Part shown: in pieces, positions 1 to 5,261 of the stretch
Position numbering within the stretch: the first letter of the stretch is position 1
How the letters are laid out: each line of letters opens with the position of its first letter
From: CAYGWP01 sp964353455
GTDB lineage: Bacteria; Planctomycetota; Phycisphaerae; FEN-1346
Length of the DNA stretch: 7,222 nucleotides
Assembly (NCBI GenBank): GCA_964353455.1
Contig: CAYGWP010000525.1
Coordinates: 1 to 7,222, forward strand
Direction: 5' to 3'
Notes under the pieces: model-generated
Databases searched by the model: none
What the model saw: the letters and a program-made list of their open reading frames with translations, nothing else
What the model was told of the DNA's origin: nothing
Made by a program: the position numbers and the translations under genes

Positions 1-1
1 T

Positions 2-1174
2 GACGCAATTACCGGTCAGCCTCTTACGCCTGAGCAGATTGACGACCTCTACGAGCGATACCAATACGAAGACCGCATCCTCCTGCCCGACCGCGTGCTG
101 GCCATGTCCCGGGACCTCTTCAAGTACCTGCTGGACACCGGCGGGCCGGAGCAAAAGACGATCATCTTCTGCGCCCGCGACCGTCACGCCGACGATGTGG
201 CCGCCACCCTCAATAACCTCTACGCCGAGTGGTGCGCCAGGCAAGGCAAGGCGCGCCTCGACCATTACGCCTTCAAGTGCACGGCCAGCGTCGGCGGCAG
301 CCAGTTCCTGGCCGACCTGCGCGGGGCCTCGCGCTCTTACTTCATCGCCACTACCGTGGAACTGCTGTCCACCGGCGTGGATGTGCCGCGCGTCCGCAAC
401 ATCGTCTTCTTCAAGTACGTCCGCTCCCCCATCGCGTTCTACCAGATGGTGGGTCGGGGCACGCGGCTGGACGCGCCGACCAACAAACTCATGTTCCGCG
501 TGTACGACTACACCGATGCCACGCGCCTGTTCGGCGAGGAATTCCGCACCAAGTTCCAGCCCCAGCGCAGGCCCCGGGGCGATGAACCGCCGCCGCCCAC
601 GCCGGAACCGACCATTCTGGTGCAGGGCTTCGAGGTCCACGTCACCGATGCCGGGCGCTACATCATGACCAACGTTGACGGCAAGGCCATGCCCGTCACC
701 GTGGAGGAATACAAGGAGCGTCTGGCCGCCAAGTTGATCCAGGAAGCCGCCACCATCGGGGAATTCCGCACCCGGTGGATCGCGCCGCAGGACCGCATGG
801 AGATGCTCGGCCATTTGCCGGAGGCCGGACGTTCGGCCATCCTCGTCCGTGACCTGGAGGACATGCAGGATTACGACCTTTACGACGTGCTGGCGGAACT
901 GGGCTACGGCCTCGCGCCCCGCACCCGCATAGAGCGGGCCGGGGCCTTCACGTACAAGCATAAGGCATGGCTGGACTCGATGCCGCCTCAGGCGGCCGCC
1001 GCCCTGAAGGCCCTGGCCGCCCAGTTCGCCCGCGCGGGGACCGACGGCCTTGAGAACCGCGAGGTTTTCCAGACGCCCGAAGTGGTCCAGGCCGGGGGCC
1101 TTGCGGCCCTCAAGGCCCTCGGTAAACCGCGCGAAGTCCTGATGGAAACCAAGAAGAGGATGTTTGCGGCATGA
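2..1174 (+). CDS. hsdR: Type I restriction enzyme R subunit, C-terminal part (5' end outside window)
   Basis: This is the motor and nuclease subunit of a type I restriction-modification complex; it translocates DNA using ATP and cuts unmodified DNA. The frame is open from base 2, giving 390 residues of what is normally an 800-1000 residue protein, so the PD-(D/E)XK nuclease and helicase motifs I-III lie upstream. Visible are the second RecA-like helicase lobe: KTIIFCARDRH (fragment residues about 52-62), motif V-like TTVELLSTGVDVP (117-129) and motif VI QMVGRGTRL (148-156). Then comes a helical C-terminal region resembling the EcoEI R C-terminal family (from about residue 200), which docks on HsdM/HsdS. 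It ends GKPREVLMETKKRMFAA followed by TGA. The last 54 bp are repeated at 2011-2064. The stop overlaps an ATG (ATGA). Family assignment is firm; the EcoEI-like (type IB) subtype is an inference. Confidence 0.95.
   Translation, partial: DAITGQPLTPEQIDDLYERYQYEDRILLPDRVLAMSRDLFKYLLDTGGPEQKTIIFCARDRHADDVAATLNNLYAEWCARQGKARLDHYAFKCTASVGGSQFLADLRGASRSYFIATTVELLSTGVDVPRVRNIVFFKYVRSPIAFYQMVGRGTRLDAPTNKLMFRVYDYTDATRLFGEEFRTKFQPQRRPRGDEPPPPTPEPTILVQGFEVHVTDAGRYIMTNVDGKAMPVTVEEYKERLAAKLIQEAATIGEFRTRWIAPQDRMEMLGHLPEAGRSAILVRDLEDMQDYDLYDVLAELGYGLAPRTRIERAGAFTYKHKAWLDSMPPQAAAALKALAAQFARAGTDGLENREVFQTPEVVQAGGLAALKALGKPREVLMETKKRMFAA
1121..1174 (+). repeat. 54-bp direct repeat, copy 1 (3' end of hsdR)
   Basis: This stretch, ending in the ATGA at 1171-1174, recurs at 2011-2064 with one mismatch (G at 1141, C at 2031). 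Copy 1 is the authentic hsdR end because it continues the helicase reading frame. Sequence on either side of the two copies is unrelated, so the edges are sharp. Both copies are read in the same coding frame (GKPREVLMETKKRMFAA). Confidence 0.95.
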
Positions 1175-1191
1175 GGCGAGCCCGGTATAAT
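1164..1191 (+). promoter_or_regulatory. Possible sigma70-type promoter for mntA-hepT
   Basis: A perfect TATAAT lies at 1186-1191, with TTGCGG at 1164-1169 as a weak -35 box and a 16-bp spacer. Transcription would begin about 20 bases before the mntA start at 1219, so the pair could be expressed independently of the R-M operon. The -10 lies just outside the duplicated hsdR tail and so belongs to the toxin-antitoxin module. The -35 match is only TTG, and a hexamer can occur by chance. Confidence 0.35.
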
Positions 1192-1218
1192 GAGGCGGAG
1201 GGCCAGGAAGGGTCGATC

Positions 1219-1539
1219 ATGGTGACGATGGCGGAAATCGAAGCGCTGGCGCAGGAGATCGCAGACAAGTTCCAGCCGGACCGCATCGTCCTGTTCGGGT
1301 CCCATGCTTACGGCAGGCCGGGGGCGGATTCCGACGTTGACCTGCTTGTGCTCATGCCCTTCGAGGGTAAATCGGTTTCCAAGGCTTCGGAGATTCTCCA
1401 GAAGACGCAACCGCGTTTTGGCGTTGACCTTCTGGTGCGGCGGTCGGAGGACGTGGAGCGACGCTTGGCGCTGGGAGATTTTTTCCTGCGCGAGGTCATC
1501 GAGAAAGGCCGGATCCTCTATGAATCCGCTCACGTCTGA
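1219..1539 (+). CDS. mntA: MNT-type nucleotidyltransferase, antitoxin of HEPN/MNT pair
   Basis: This is a 106-residue minimal nucleotidyltransferase. Members paired with HEPN proteins act as antitoxins by adding AMP residues to the HEPN toxin; that role is family knowledge. The catalytic signature GSX10DXD is complete: G27, S28, D39 and D41 in GSHAYGRPGADSDVDLLV, with a likely third acidic residue at D70 (GVDLLV). Its length is typical of the family. I chose ATG 1219 because AGGAAGGG at 1205-1212 sits 6 bases upstream and the product then starts at the usual family N-terminus (MVTMAEIEAL). An in-frame ATG at 1171, overlapping the hsdR stop, would add 16 unusual residues and lies in the duplicated tail. 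It overlaps the HEPN gene by 20 bp, as expected for a co-translated pair. Confidence 0.88.
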   Translation: MVTMAEIEALAQEIADKFQPDRIVLFGSHAYGRPGADSDVDLLVLMPFEGKSVSKASEILQKTQPRFGVDLLVRRSEDVERRLALGDFFLREVIEKGRILYESAHV

Positions 1540-1906
1540 GTGGGTGGAGAAGGCCGAGGGCGATTTCGCCACGGCCACCCGCGAATCGCGGGTCCGCAAA
1601 GCCCCCAACTACGATGGCGTCTGTTTTCACGCACAGCAATGCGCCGAAAAGTACCTTAAGGCCGTGTTGCAGGAGGCGGGTATTGCCTTCGCCAAGACCC
1701 ATAACCTTGCGGCCCTCCTGGACCCGATCGTGGTGCTGGAAAGATCCTGGGAGATGATGCGCCCGGCCCTGCGGGAACTCACCAACCACAGCGTCAACGC
1801 GCGGTATCCCGGGGAGACGGCCGACAAGGCGACCGCCCGCGAGTCGCTGGCCGTTGCCCGCCAAGTCCGCTCCCTCGCCCGCCTGCGCCTGGGCCTGGAG
1901 CCATGA
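1520..1906 (+). CDS. hepT: HEPN domain protein, probable toxin of HEPN/MNT pair
   Basis: This is a 128-residue all-helical HEPN protein. Paired HEPN toxins are generally RNases silenced by their MNT partner. The start MNPLTSEWVEKAEGDF, the core helix YDGVCFHAQQCAEKYLKAVL (residues 31-50) and the LTNHSVNARYPG segment (87-98) are hallmarks of the PF05168-type family. Residues R85-ELTN-H90 form an RX4H arrangement that fits the HEPN RNase motif (RX4-6H). From memory, many relatives have an aromatic residue where H90 lies, so whether this is the active site is uncertain. ATG 1520 is within the end of mntA, with AAAGG at 1504-1508 upstream. The TGA overlaps the ATG of the hsdS fragment (ATGA, 1903-1906). 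The HEPN identity is strong; toxicity is inferred from the pairing. Confidence 0.88.
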   Translation: MNPLTSEWVEKAEGDFATATRESRVRKAPNYDGVCFHAQQCAEKYLKAVLQEAGIAFAKTHNLAALLDPIVVLERSWEMMRPALRELTNHSVNARYPGETADKATARESLAVARQVRSLARLRLGLEP

Positions 1907-2064
1907 CGCCCGATTCCAAACATCCTTTGCCCAATGGCTGGCGTTGGGTCAGGCTGGGGGAGGTCTGCGAGATCAACCCGCGCCGTCCCGCCGGCTTCAA
2001 GCGCCCTGATGGTAAACCGCGCGAAGTCCTCATGGAAACCAAGAAGAGGATGTTTGCGGCATGA
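1903..2064 (+). pseudogene. hsdS: Truncated hsdS fused in frame to a second copy of the hsdR C-terminus
   Basis: A 53-codon frame starts at an ATG overlapping the hepT stop. The first 36 residues (MTPDSKHPLPNGWRWVRLGE, then VCEINPRRPAGFKRPD) are a clear HsdS N-terminus. The DNA at 1921-1970 matches 2701-2750 of the intact hsdS at 42 of 50 positions. After D36 the sequence switches to GKPREVLMETKKRMFAA and TGA, identical to the end of HsdR. No target-recognition domain or conserved helical region remains, so it cannot work as a specificity subunit. The frame is kept across the join, so a 53-residue peptide could be made. It is best read as a recombination scar. It also shows that a relative of this hsdS starts directly with a short leader before HPLP, without the heptad array. 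Confidence 0.85.
2011..2064 (+). repeat. 54-bp direct repeat, copy 2 (displaced hsdR 3' end)
   Basis: This copy matches 1121-1174 at 53 of 54 positions; the copies are 890 bp apart. It carries the SD-like AGAGGA (2045-2050) and the ATGA that starts the four-helix-bundle gene, so the unit hsdR-tail plus 4HB gene was probably contiguous in the ancestral operon. Confidence 0.95.
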
Positions 2065-2573
2065 AATACGAACGGTTCGAAGACCTGCCTTGCTGGAAAG
2101 CCGCCATGGACCTGGCCTCCCATATCTATGCCATGACTCGCGACCGCTTCTTCTCCCAGCCCGGCGACCTCTGCGACCAACTCCGCCGCGCGGCCTTGTC
2201 CGTCTCCAATAATATCGCCGAAGGCTTTGAGCGCGGCTCCACCGCCGAACTTCTCTATTTCCTTTACATTGCCCGCGGCTCTGCCGGAGAGGTCCGCTCC
2301 ATGCTTCACTTCATCGATCGTAGTCCTGATGCGCAGCATCTGAAATCTCAAATCTCAGATCTCAAATCCCTCGCCGAAAGTTGCTCGCGCCAAATTCGCG
2401 CCTGGGCCGATAGCCTCCAGAACACCGACATCAAGGGCCAGCGCCACCTGAACGATCAATCGCGCGGCATATACGAACAAAGAAAGAAATCCGCGGCCTT
2501 TCAGCGGCAATTGACCCGGTCCCTCCACGATGCCCATCCCGAAATCTTCCCCGCCCCCGAGGAAGACCAATGA
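2061..2573 (+). CDS. Four-helix-bundle protein (S23/bAvd-like family), extended
   Basis: This 170-residue helical protein has the family core: LRRAALSVSNNIAEGFERGS (residues 41-60) followed by TAELLYFLYIARGSAGEVRS (61-80). The family (once called 23S rRNA-intervening-sequence or S23 protein, related to the Avd accessory protein of diversity-generating retroelements) forms oligomeric four-helix bundles; its cellular role is mostly unknown. Typical members have about 110-130 residues. This one carries an insert HLKSQISDLKS (93-103) encoded by four heptanucleotide units, and a charged C-terminal tail ending PAPEEDQ. Its ATG overlaps the displaced hsdR stop, and its TGA overlaps the ATG at 2570, so it is embedded in the operon. 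I see no retroelement reverse transcriptase here, so a link to sequence diversification is not supported. A role as R-M accessory is inferred only from position. Confidence 0.85.
   Translation: MKYERFEDLPCWKAAMDLASHIYAMTRDRFFSQPGDLCDQLRRAALSVSNNIAEGFERGSTAELLYFLYIARGSAGEVRSMLHFIDRSPDAQHLKSQISDLKSLAESCSRQIRAWADSLQNTDIKGQRHLNDQSRGIYEQRKKSAAFQRQLTRSLHDAHPEIFPAPEEDQ
2342..2369 (+). repeat. Heptanucleotide array inside the 4HB gene (4 units)
   Basis: Four consecutive 7-bp units read GAAATCT, CAAATCT, CAGATCT, CAAATCC. They are the same family as the 18-unit array at 2572-2697. In frame they encode LKSQISDLKS, a heptad-like helix segment between two core helices of the bundle protein. Confidence 0.85.
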
Positions 2574-3297
2574 AATCTCAAATCTCCAATCTCAAATCCG
2601 AAATCTCCAATCTCAAATCTCCGATCCCGAATCTGAAATCTCCGCTCTCAAATCTGAAATCTCCAATCTCAGATCTGAAATCTCAAATCTCCAATCCCCC
2701 CACCCCCTCCCCAAAGGCTGGCGATGGGGCAGGCTGGGGGAGGTTTGCGAACAAGACCGCACGATTATCGAGGCAGGGAGTCCGCAAGCCGGTCGTTTAC
2801 CCTACTTGGGCTTGGAGCACGTTGAGGCCCAAACGGGCCGAATCCTGCGCAAGGCCGGTAGATCCGGCGATGGAGACGGCAAGAGCACAACGTTTGCATT
2901 TTCGGTCAAGCATGTCTTGTACGGAAAATTGCGACCCTACTTGAACAAGGTGGCTTTGCCCAATTATGCGGGCCGCTGCACCACGGAGTTGATTCCGCTA
3001 CTTCCAGGCAAGTTCATAACTCGAGAGTTCTTGGCATGGGTGCTGCGCCGACCGGAAACGGTGCATGCCGCCATGCAAGACAAGACCGGGTCGCGAATGC
3101 CGCGCGCGGGTATGAGAGAATTGATGAGCCTCGAAGTTCCCCTTCCCCCCCTGGCCGAGCAGAAGCGGATTGCGGCGATCCTGAAAGAGCAGTTGGCGGC
3201 CGTGGACAAGGCCCGCGCCGCCGCCGAGGCGCGTCTTGAGGCGGTCAACGCCCTGCCCGCCGCCCTTCTGCGTCGGGCGTTCAACGGAGAACTGTAG
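2530..3297 (+). CDS. hsdS: Type I specificity subunit, half-size with N-terminal coiled coil (start uncertain)
   Basis: HsdS sets the DNA target of both methylation and cleavage. The frame encodes up to 255 residues, against roughly 400 or more for a usual two-domain HsdS. Order: residues 1-14 leader, 15-56 heptad coiled coil from the 7-bp array, HPLPKGWRWGRLGEV (58-72) opening a single target-recognition domain to about residue 200, then one conserved helical arm (PLAEQKRIAAIL onwards) ending LLRRAFNGEL. Two copies would be needed to build a bipartite site, as known for engineered half-S proteins. The only in-frame ATG is 2530, inside the 4HB gene and without an SD; a stop at 2512-2514 closes the frame upstream. 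The better-placed ATG 2570 is out of frame. The protein is therefore either weakly initiated at 2530 or currently off. The TAG is one base before the hsdM ATG. Confidence 0.85.
   Translation: MPIPKSSPPPRKTNEISNLQSQIRNLQSQISDPESEISALKSEISNLRSEISNLQSPHPLPKGWRWGRLGEVCEQDRTIIEAGSPQAGRLPYLGLEHVEAQTGRILRKAGRSGDGDGKSTTFAFSVKHVLYGKLRPYLNKVALPNYAGRCTTELIPLLPGKFITREFLAWVLRRPETVHAAMQDKTGSRMPRAGMRELMSLEVPLPPLAEQKRIAAILKEQLAAVDKARAAAEARLEAVNALPAALLRRAFNGEL
2559..2565 (+). promoter_or_regulatory. Shine-Dalgarno for ATG 2570, out of frame with the HsdS body
   Basis: GAGGAAG lies 4 bases before the ATG at 2570 (7 bases from the end of its GAGG core). It is the best ribosome binding site near hsdS. The ATG is part of an ATGA overlap with the 4HB stop, as at other junctions of the operon. 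Translation from it enters the heptanucleotide array in a frame that misses the HsdS body and stops at 2942-2944. Confidence 0.6.
2572..2697 (+). repeat. 18-unit heptanucleotide array encoding a coiled coil
   Basis: Eighteen consecutive units, each exactly 7 bp, fill these 126 bases without an indel. The most common are CAAATCT, GAAATCT and CCAATCT; the consensus is about SMAATCT. Because 7 and 3 share no factor, every frame gives a 21-bp, seven-residue period. In the hsdS frame it reads as six heptads of the kind ISNLQSQ, ISALKSE, ISNLRSE, with Ile and Leu at the a and d positions. The units are degenerate, so this is not a perfect microsatellite. Confidence 0.93.
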
Positions 3298-3298
3298 G

Positions 3299-4855
3299 AT
3301 GGCTCGACCTCGCAGCAAGAACGGGAATGGCAACCGCAAGGCCCTCGGCACGCCGCAATCGGTCAATGCGGCGGTGAAGGCCATCTGCGACGTCATGCGG
3401 CGGTCCAACTGCGCCGGGGCCATGCAGTACGTGCCGGAACTGACATGGATTCTGTTCCTTCGCATCCTGGACGAGCGCGAGGCCCGCGAAGCCGAGGAGG
3501 CCGAGGCCGTCGGCGCCACGTTCCGCCCGTCCCTTAAAGCGCCATACCGCTGGCAGGATTGGGCCGCCCCCGGCGGAAGAAAGCGGGCTGAACTTGAAGG
3601 CAAGGCGCTCAACGCCTTCTTCAACTTCGTGAACGCCGACCTCCTGCCGCACCTGAAGCGCCTGTGCGAGAAGCCCAACGCTGCGCCGCGCCAGAAGGTG
3701 ATCAGCCAGATCATGTCGGGCGTGGAGCGCACGCGCATCGACACCGAGCGCAATCTGCTGGACGTGCTCGACAAGGTGCACGAGGTCTCGAACGAGGCGA
3801 TTGACAAGACCCACGTGTTCGCCCTGTCGCAGGTGTACGAGGGGCTGCTCCTGAAGATGGGCGAAAAGGGGAACGACGGCGGCCAGTTCTTCACGCCGCG
3901 CGAGATCATCCGGGCGATGGTCCGGGTGGTCCGCCCACAAGTCGGCGAAACCGTCTATGACCCCGGTTGCGGAACTGGCGGATTCCTGGCCGAGTCCTAC
4001 GAGTTCATCACGGAGCAACTGGGCAGGACCGCCACGGCCGAGCAGATCGAGACCCTCAAGCACCGGACGTTCTTCGGCCGCGAAAAAGAGAGCCTGATCT
4101 ATCCGATCGCCCTGGCGAACCTCGTTCTGCACGGCATCGACCAGCCGAACCTTTGGCACGGAAACACCTTGACGGGCAACGGCATCTATGACGGTCTGTA
4201 CCAGGATGCGCCCGCGCTATTCGATGTGGTGATGACAAACCCGCCCTTCGGTGGCAAGGAAGGCAAGGATGCCCAGACCCGCTTCGCCTACAAGACCGGC
4301 GCCACGCAGGTGCTTTTCCTTCAGCACGTGATCGACAGTCTGCGGCCGGGCGGCCGGTGCGGGATGGTGATTGATGAGGGAGTGCTGTTCCGTACCAACG
4401 AGACGGCCTTTGTGCAGACGAAGCGCAAACTCCTGGACGATTGCGACCTGTGGTGCATCGTGAGTCTGCCGGGCGGCGTCTTCACGGCGGCGGGCGCGGG
4501 CGTCAAGACGAATCTCCTCTTTTTCAACAAGGGCGGCCCGACGGAGAAGGTCTGGTACTACGACCTCTCGGACATCAAAGTGGGCAAAAGGAAGCCCTTC
4601 ACCCTGGATAAGTTCGACGACTTCTTCCGCCTGCTGCCGACGCAGGGTGACAGCGAAAGGAGTTGGACCGTCACCCGGCAGGAGATCGAGGCGCGGGGCT
4701 TCGACCTCAAGGCCGTGAACCCGAACGCCAAGAGCCAGGTGGACACCCGCACGCCGGAGGAACTCCTGGACATCATCGAGCAGAAGGGCCGTGAGGTCGC
4801 CGAGGCGCTGGCGGCGCTGCGGAAAATGGGGCGCAGGCAGACTGGCAAGACATAG
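3299..4855 (+). CDS. hsdM: Type I DNA methyltransferase M subunit (N6-adenine)
   Basis: This 518-residue protein transfers a methyl group from S-adenosylmethionine to adenine at the site chosen by HsdS, and is also part of the restriction complex. The N-terminal helical HsdM domain spans about residues 18-180. The methylase fold follows: QFFTPREII (from 196), the AdoMet motif I DPGCGTGGFL (221-230) and the catalytic motif IV NPPF (314-317) that marks N6-adenine methylases. The C-terminal part (PGGVFTAAGAGVKTNLLFF and beyond) matches the family. Length is normal, and no lesion is visible. I chose ATG 3299, with GGAGA at 3286-3290 upstream, over an in-frame ATG at 3236 that would lie inside hsdS. 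It is the last gene of the operon; no T-tailed terminator follows directly. Confidence 0.96.
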   Translation: MARPRSKNGNGNRKALGTPQSVNAAVKAICDVMRRSNCAGAMQYVPELTWILFLRILDEREAREAEEAEAVGATFRPSLKAPYRWQDWAAPGGRKRAELEGKALNAFFNFVNADLLPHLKRLCEKPNAAPRQKVISQIMSGVERTRIDTERNLLDVLDKVHEVSNEAIDKTHVFALSQVYEGLLLKMGEKGNDGGQFFTPREIIRAMVRVVRPQVGETVYDPGCGTGGFLAESYEFITEQLGRTATAEQIETLKHRTFFGREKESLIYPIALANLVLHGIDQPNLWHGNTLTGNGIYDGLYQDAPALFDVVMTNPPFGGKEGKDAQTRFAYKTGATQVLFLQHVIDSLRPGGRCGMVIDEGVLFRTNETAFVQTKRKLLDDCDLWCIVSLPGGVFTAAGAGVKTNLLFFNKGGPTEKVWYYDLSDIKVGKRKPFTLDKFDDFFRLLPTQGDSERSWTVTRQEIEARGFDLKAVNPNAKSQVDTRTPEELLDIIEQKGREVAEALAALRKMGRRQTGKT

Positions 4856-4901
4856 CCGCTGCGATGCGCCACGCTCCAACTCGTATCTTCCCCGGTCCGT
4901 T

Positions 4902-4936
4902 CAATCCGCAATCGGAAATCCACGATCCACAATCTG
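4902..4936 (+). repeat. Degenerate heptanucleotide array (5 units)
   Basis: Five 7-bp units: CAATCCG, CAATCGG, AAATCCA, CGATCCA, CAATCTG. They share the core AATC with the coding arrays upstream and begin 46 bp after the hsdM stop. Confidence 0.75.
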
Positions 4937-4961
4937 TCTGGTCCGTTCCCTCTGTCCCTCT

Positions 4962-5001
4962 GTCACTATGTCACTGCGTCACCCAGTCACCCAGTCACCC
5001 A
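4962..5001 (+). repeat. Octanucleotide tandem repeat (5 units of GTCACNNN)
   Basis: Five consecutive 8-bp units: GTCACTAT, GTCACTGC, then GTCACCCA three times. It differs in both period and sequence from the heptanucleotide family. The three identical units indicate recent expansion. Confidence 0.85.
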
Positions 5002-5002
5002 T

Positions 5003-5030
5003 CAATCCGCAATCCACAATCCGCAATCCG
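5003..5030 (+). repeat. Heptanucleotide array (4 units of CAATCCR)
   Basis: Units CAATCCG, CAATCCA, CAATCCG, CAATCCG follow each other without gaps and run into the 18-bp tandem repeat. Confidence 0.8.
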
Positions 5031-5062
5031 CCTTCGCCAAGGCTTCCGCCTTCGCCAAGGCT
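5027..5062 (+). repeat. 18-bp exact tandem duplication
   Basis: TCCGCCTTCGCCAAGGCT occurs at 5027-5044 and again at 5045-5062 without a mismatch. A partial third relative, GCGCCTTCGCAA, lies at 5076-5087. Translated, this family gives the LRQG(Y/F)GGQ-like strings seen in many over-extended gene predictions (from memory), which suggests a dispersed genomic repeat rather than coding sequence. Confidence 0.85.
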
Positions 5063-5091
5063 ACGGTGGACAAGTGCGCCTTCGCAAACGC

Positions 5092-5237
5092 CTAGAGCGT
5101 TTTAAGATCGCGTGGATACACTACCCCTTTGCGCGGCCCGCCCTTAGTCCTGGCGGGCCGCGTTGGGCACTTCATGTGTATCGGCGCGGCGGTTCAGGAG
5201 AACCGCCGCGCACCTACGCAACCTTAAAACGCTATAG
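5092..5237. mobile_element. Multi-stem palindromic element, MITE-like, with terminal inverted repeats
   Basis: The ends 5092-5106 and 5223-5237 are inverted repeats matching at 14 of 15 positions (core AGCGTTTTAAG / CTTAAAACGCT). Inside are a stem 5115-5121 with 5176-5182 (GATACAC / GTGTATC) enclosing an 11-bp perfect hairpin (5132-5142 with 5152-5162, 9-base loop), and a second perfect 11-bp hairpin (5184-5194 with 5201-5211, loop CAGGAG). The whole would fold as a branched, cloverleaf-like structure. If the element is taken as 5095-5234, it is flanked by TA on both sides, as for target duplications of IS630/Tc1-type elements. There is no coding capacity, so any movement would need a transposase supplied from elsewhere. 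Structure is directly visible; mobility is inferred. Confidence 0.65.
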
Positions 5238-5261
5238 ACGGACAAGTCGCAGGACAGGTCC

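Noticed and set aside
2061..2573. Diversity-generating retroelement, suggested by the Avd-like four-helix-bundle protein
   Set aside because: There is no reverse transcriptase and no template/variable repeat pair with adenine-specific differences. The 54-bp repeat differs only by one G/C change.
2572..2697. CRISPR array
   Set aside because: The units are 7 bp, contiguous and degenerate, with no spacers.
2570..2944. 124-codon frame from ATG 2570 as a separate gene
   Set aside because: Only the first 43 codons, the repeat array, look like protein. The remainder is the HsdS body read in the wrong frame. It is treated as the off-frame product of the hsdS start, not an independent gene.
3281..4159. 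Long minus-strand open frame opposite hsdM
   Set aside because: It is a GC-rich shadow of hsdM; the sense frame has all methylase motifs and the antisense product resembles no family I know.
5092..5237. tRNA or tmRNA gene suggested by the cloverleaf-like fold
   Set aside because: Stem lengths (15, 7, 11, 11 bp) do not fit a tRNA, and no T-loop, anticodon arm or CCA end is present.
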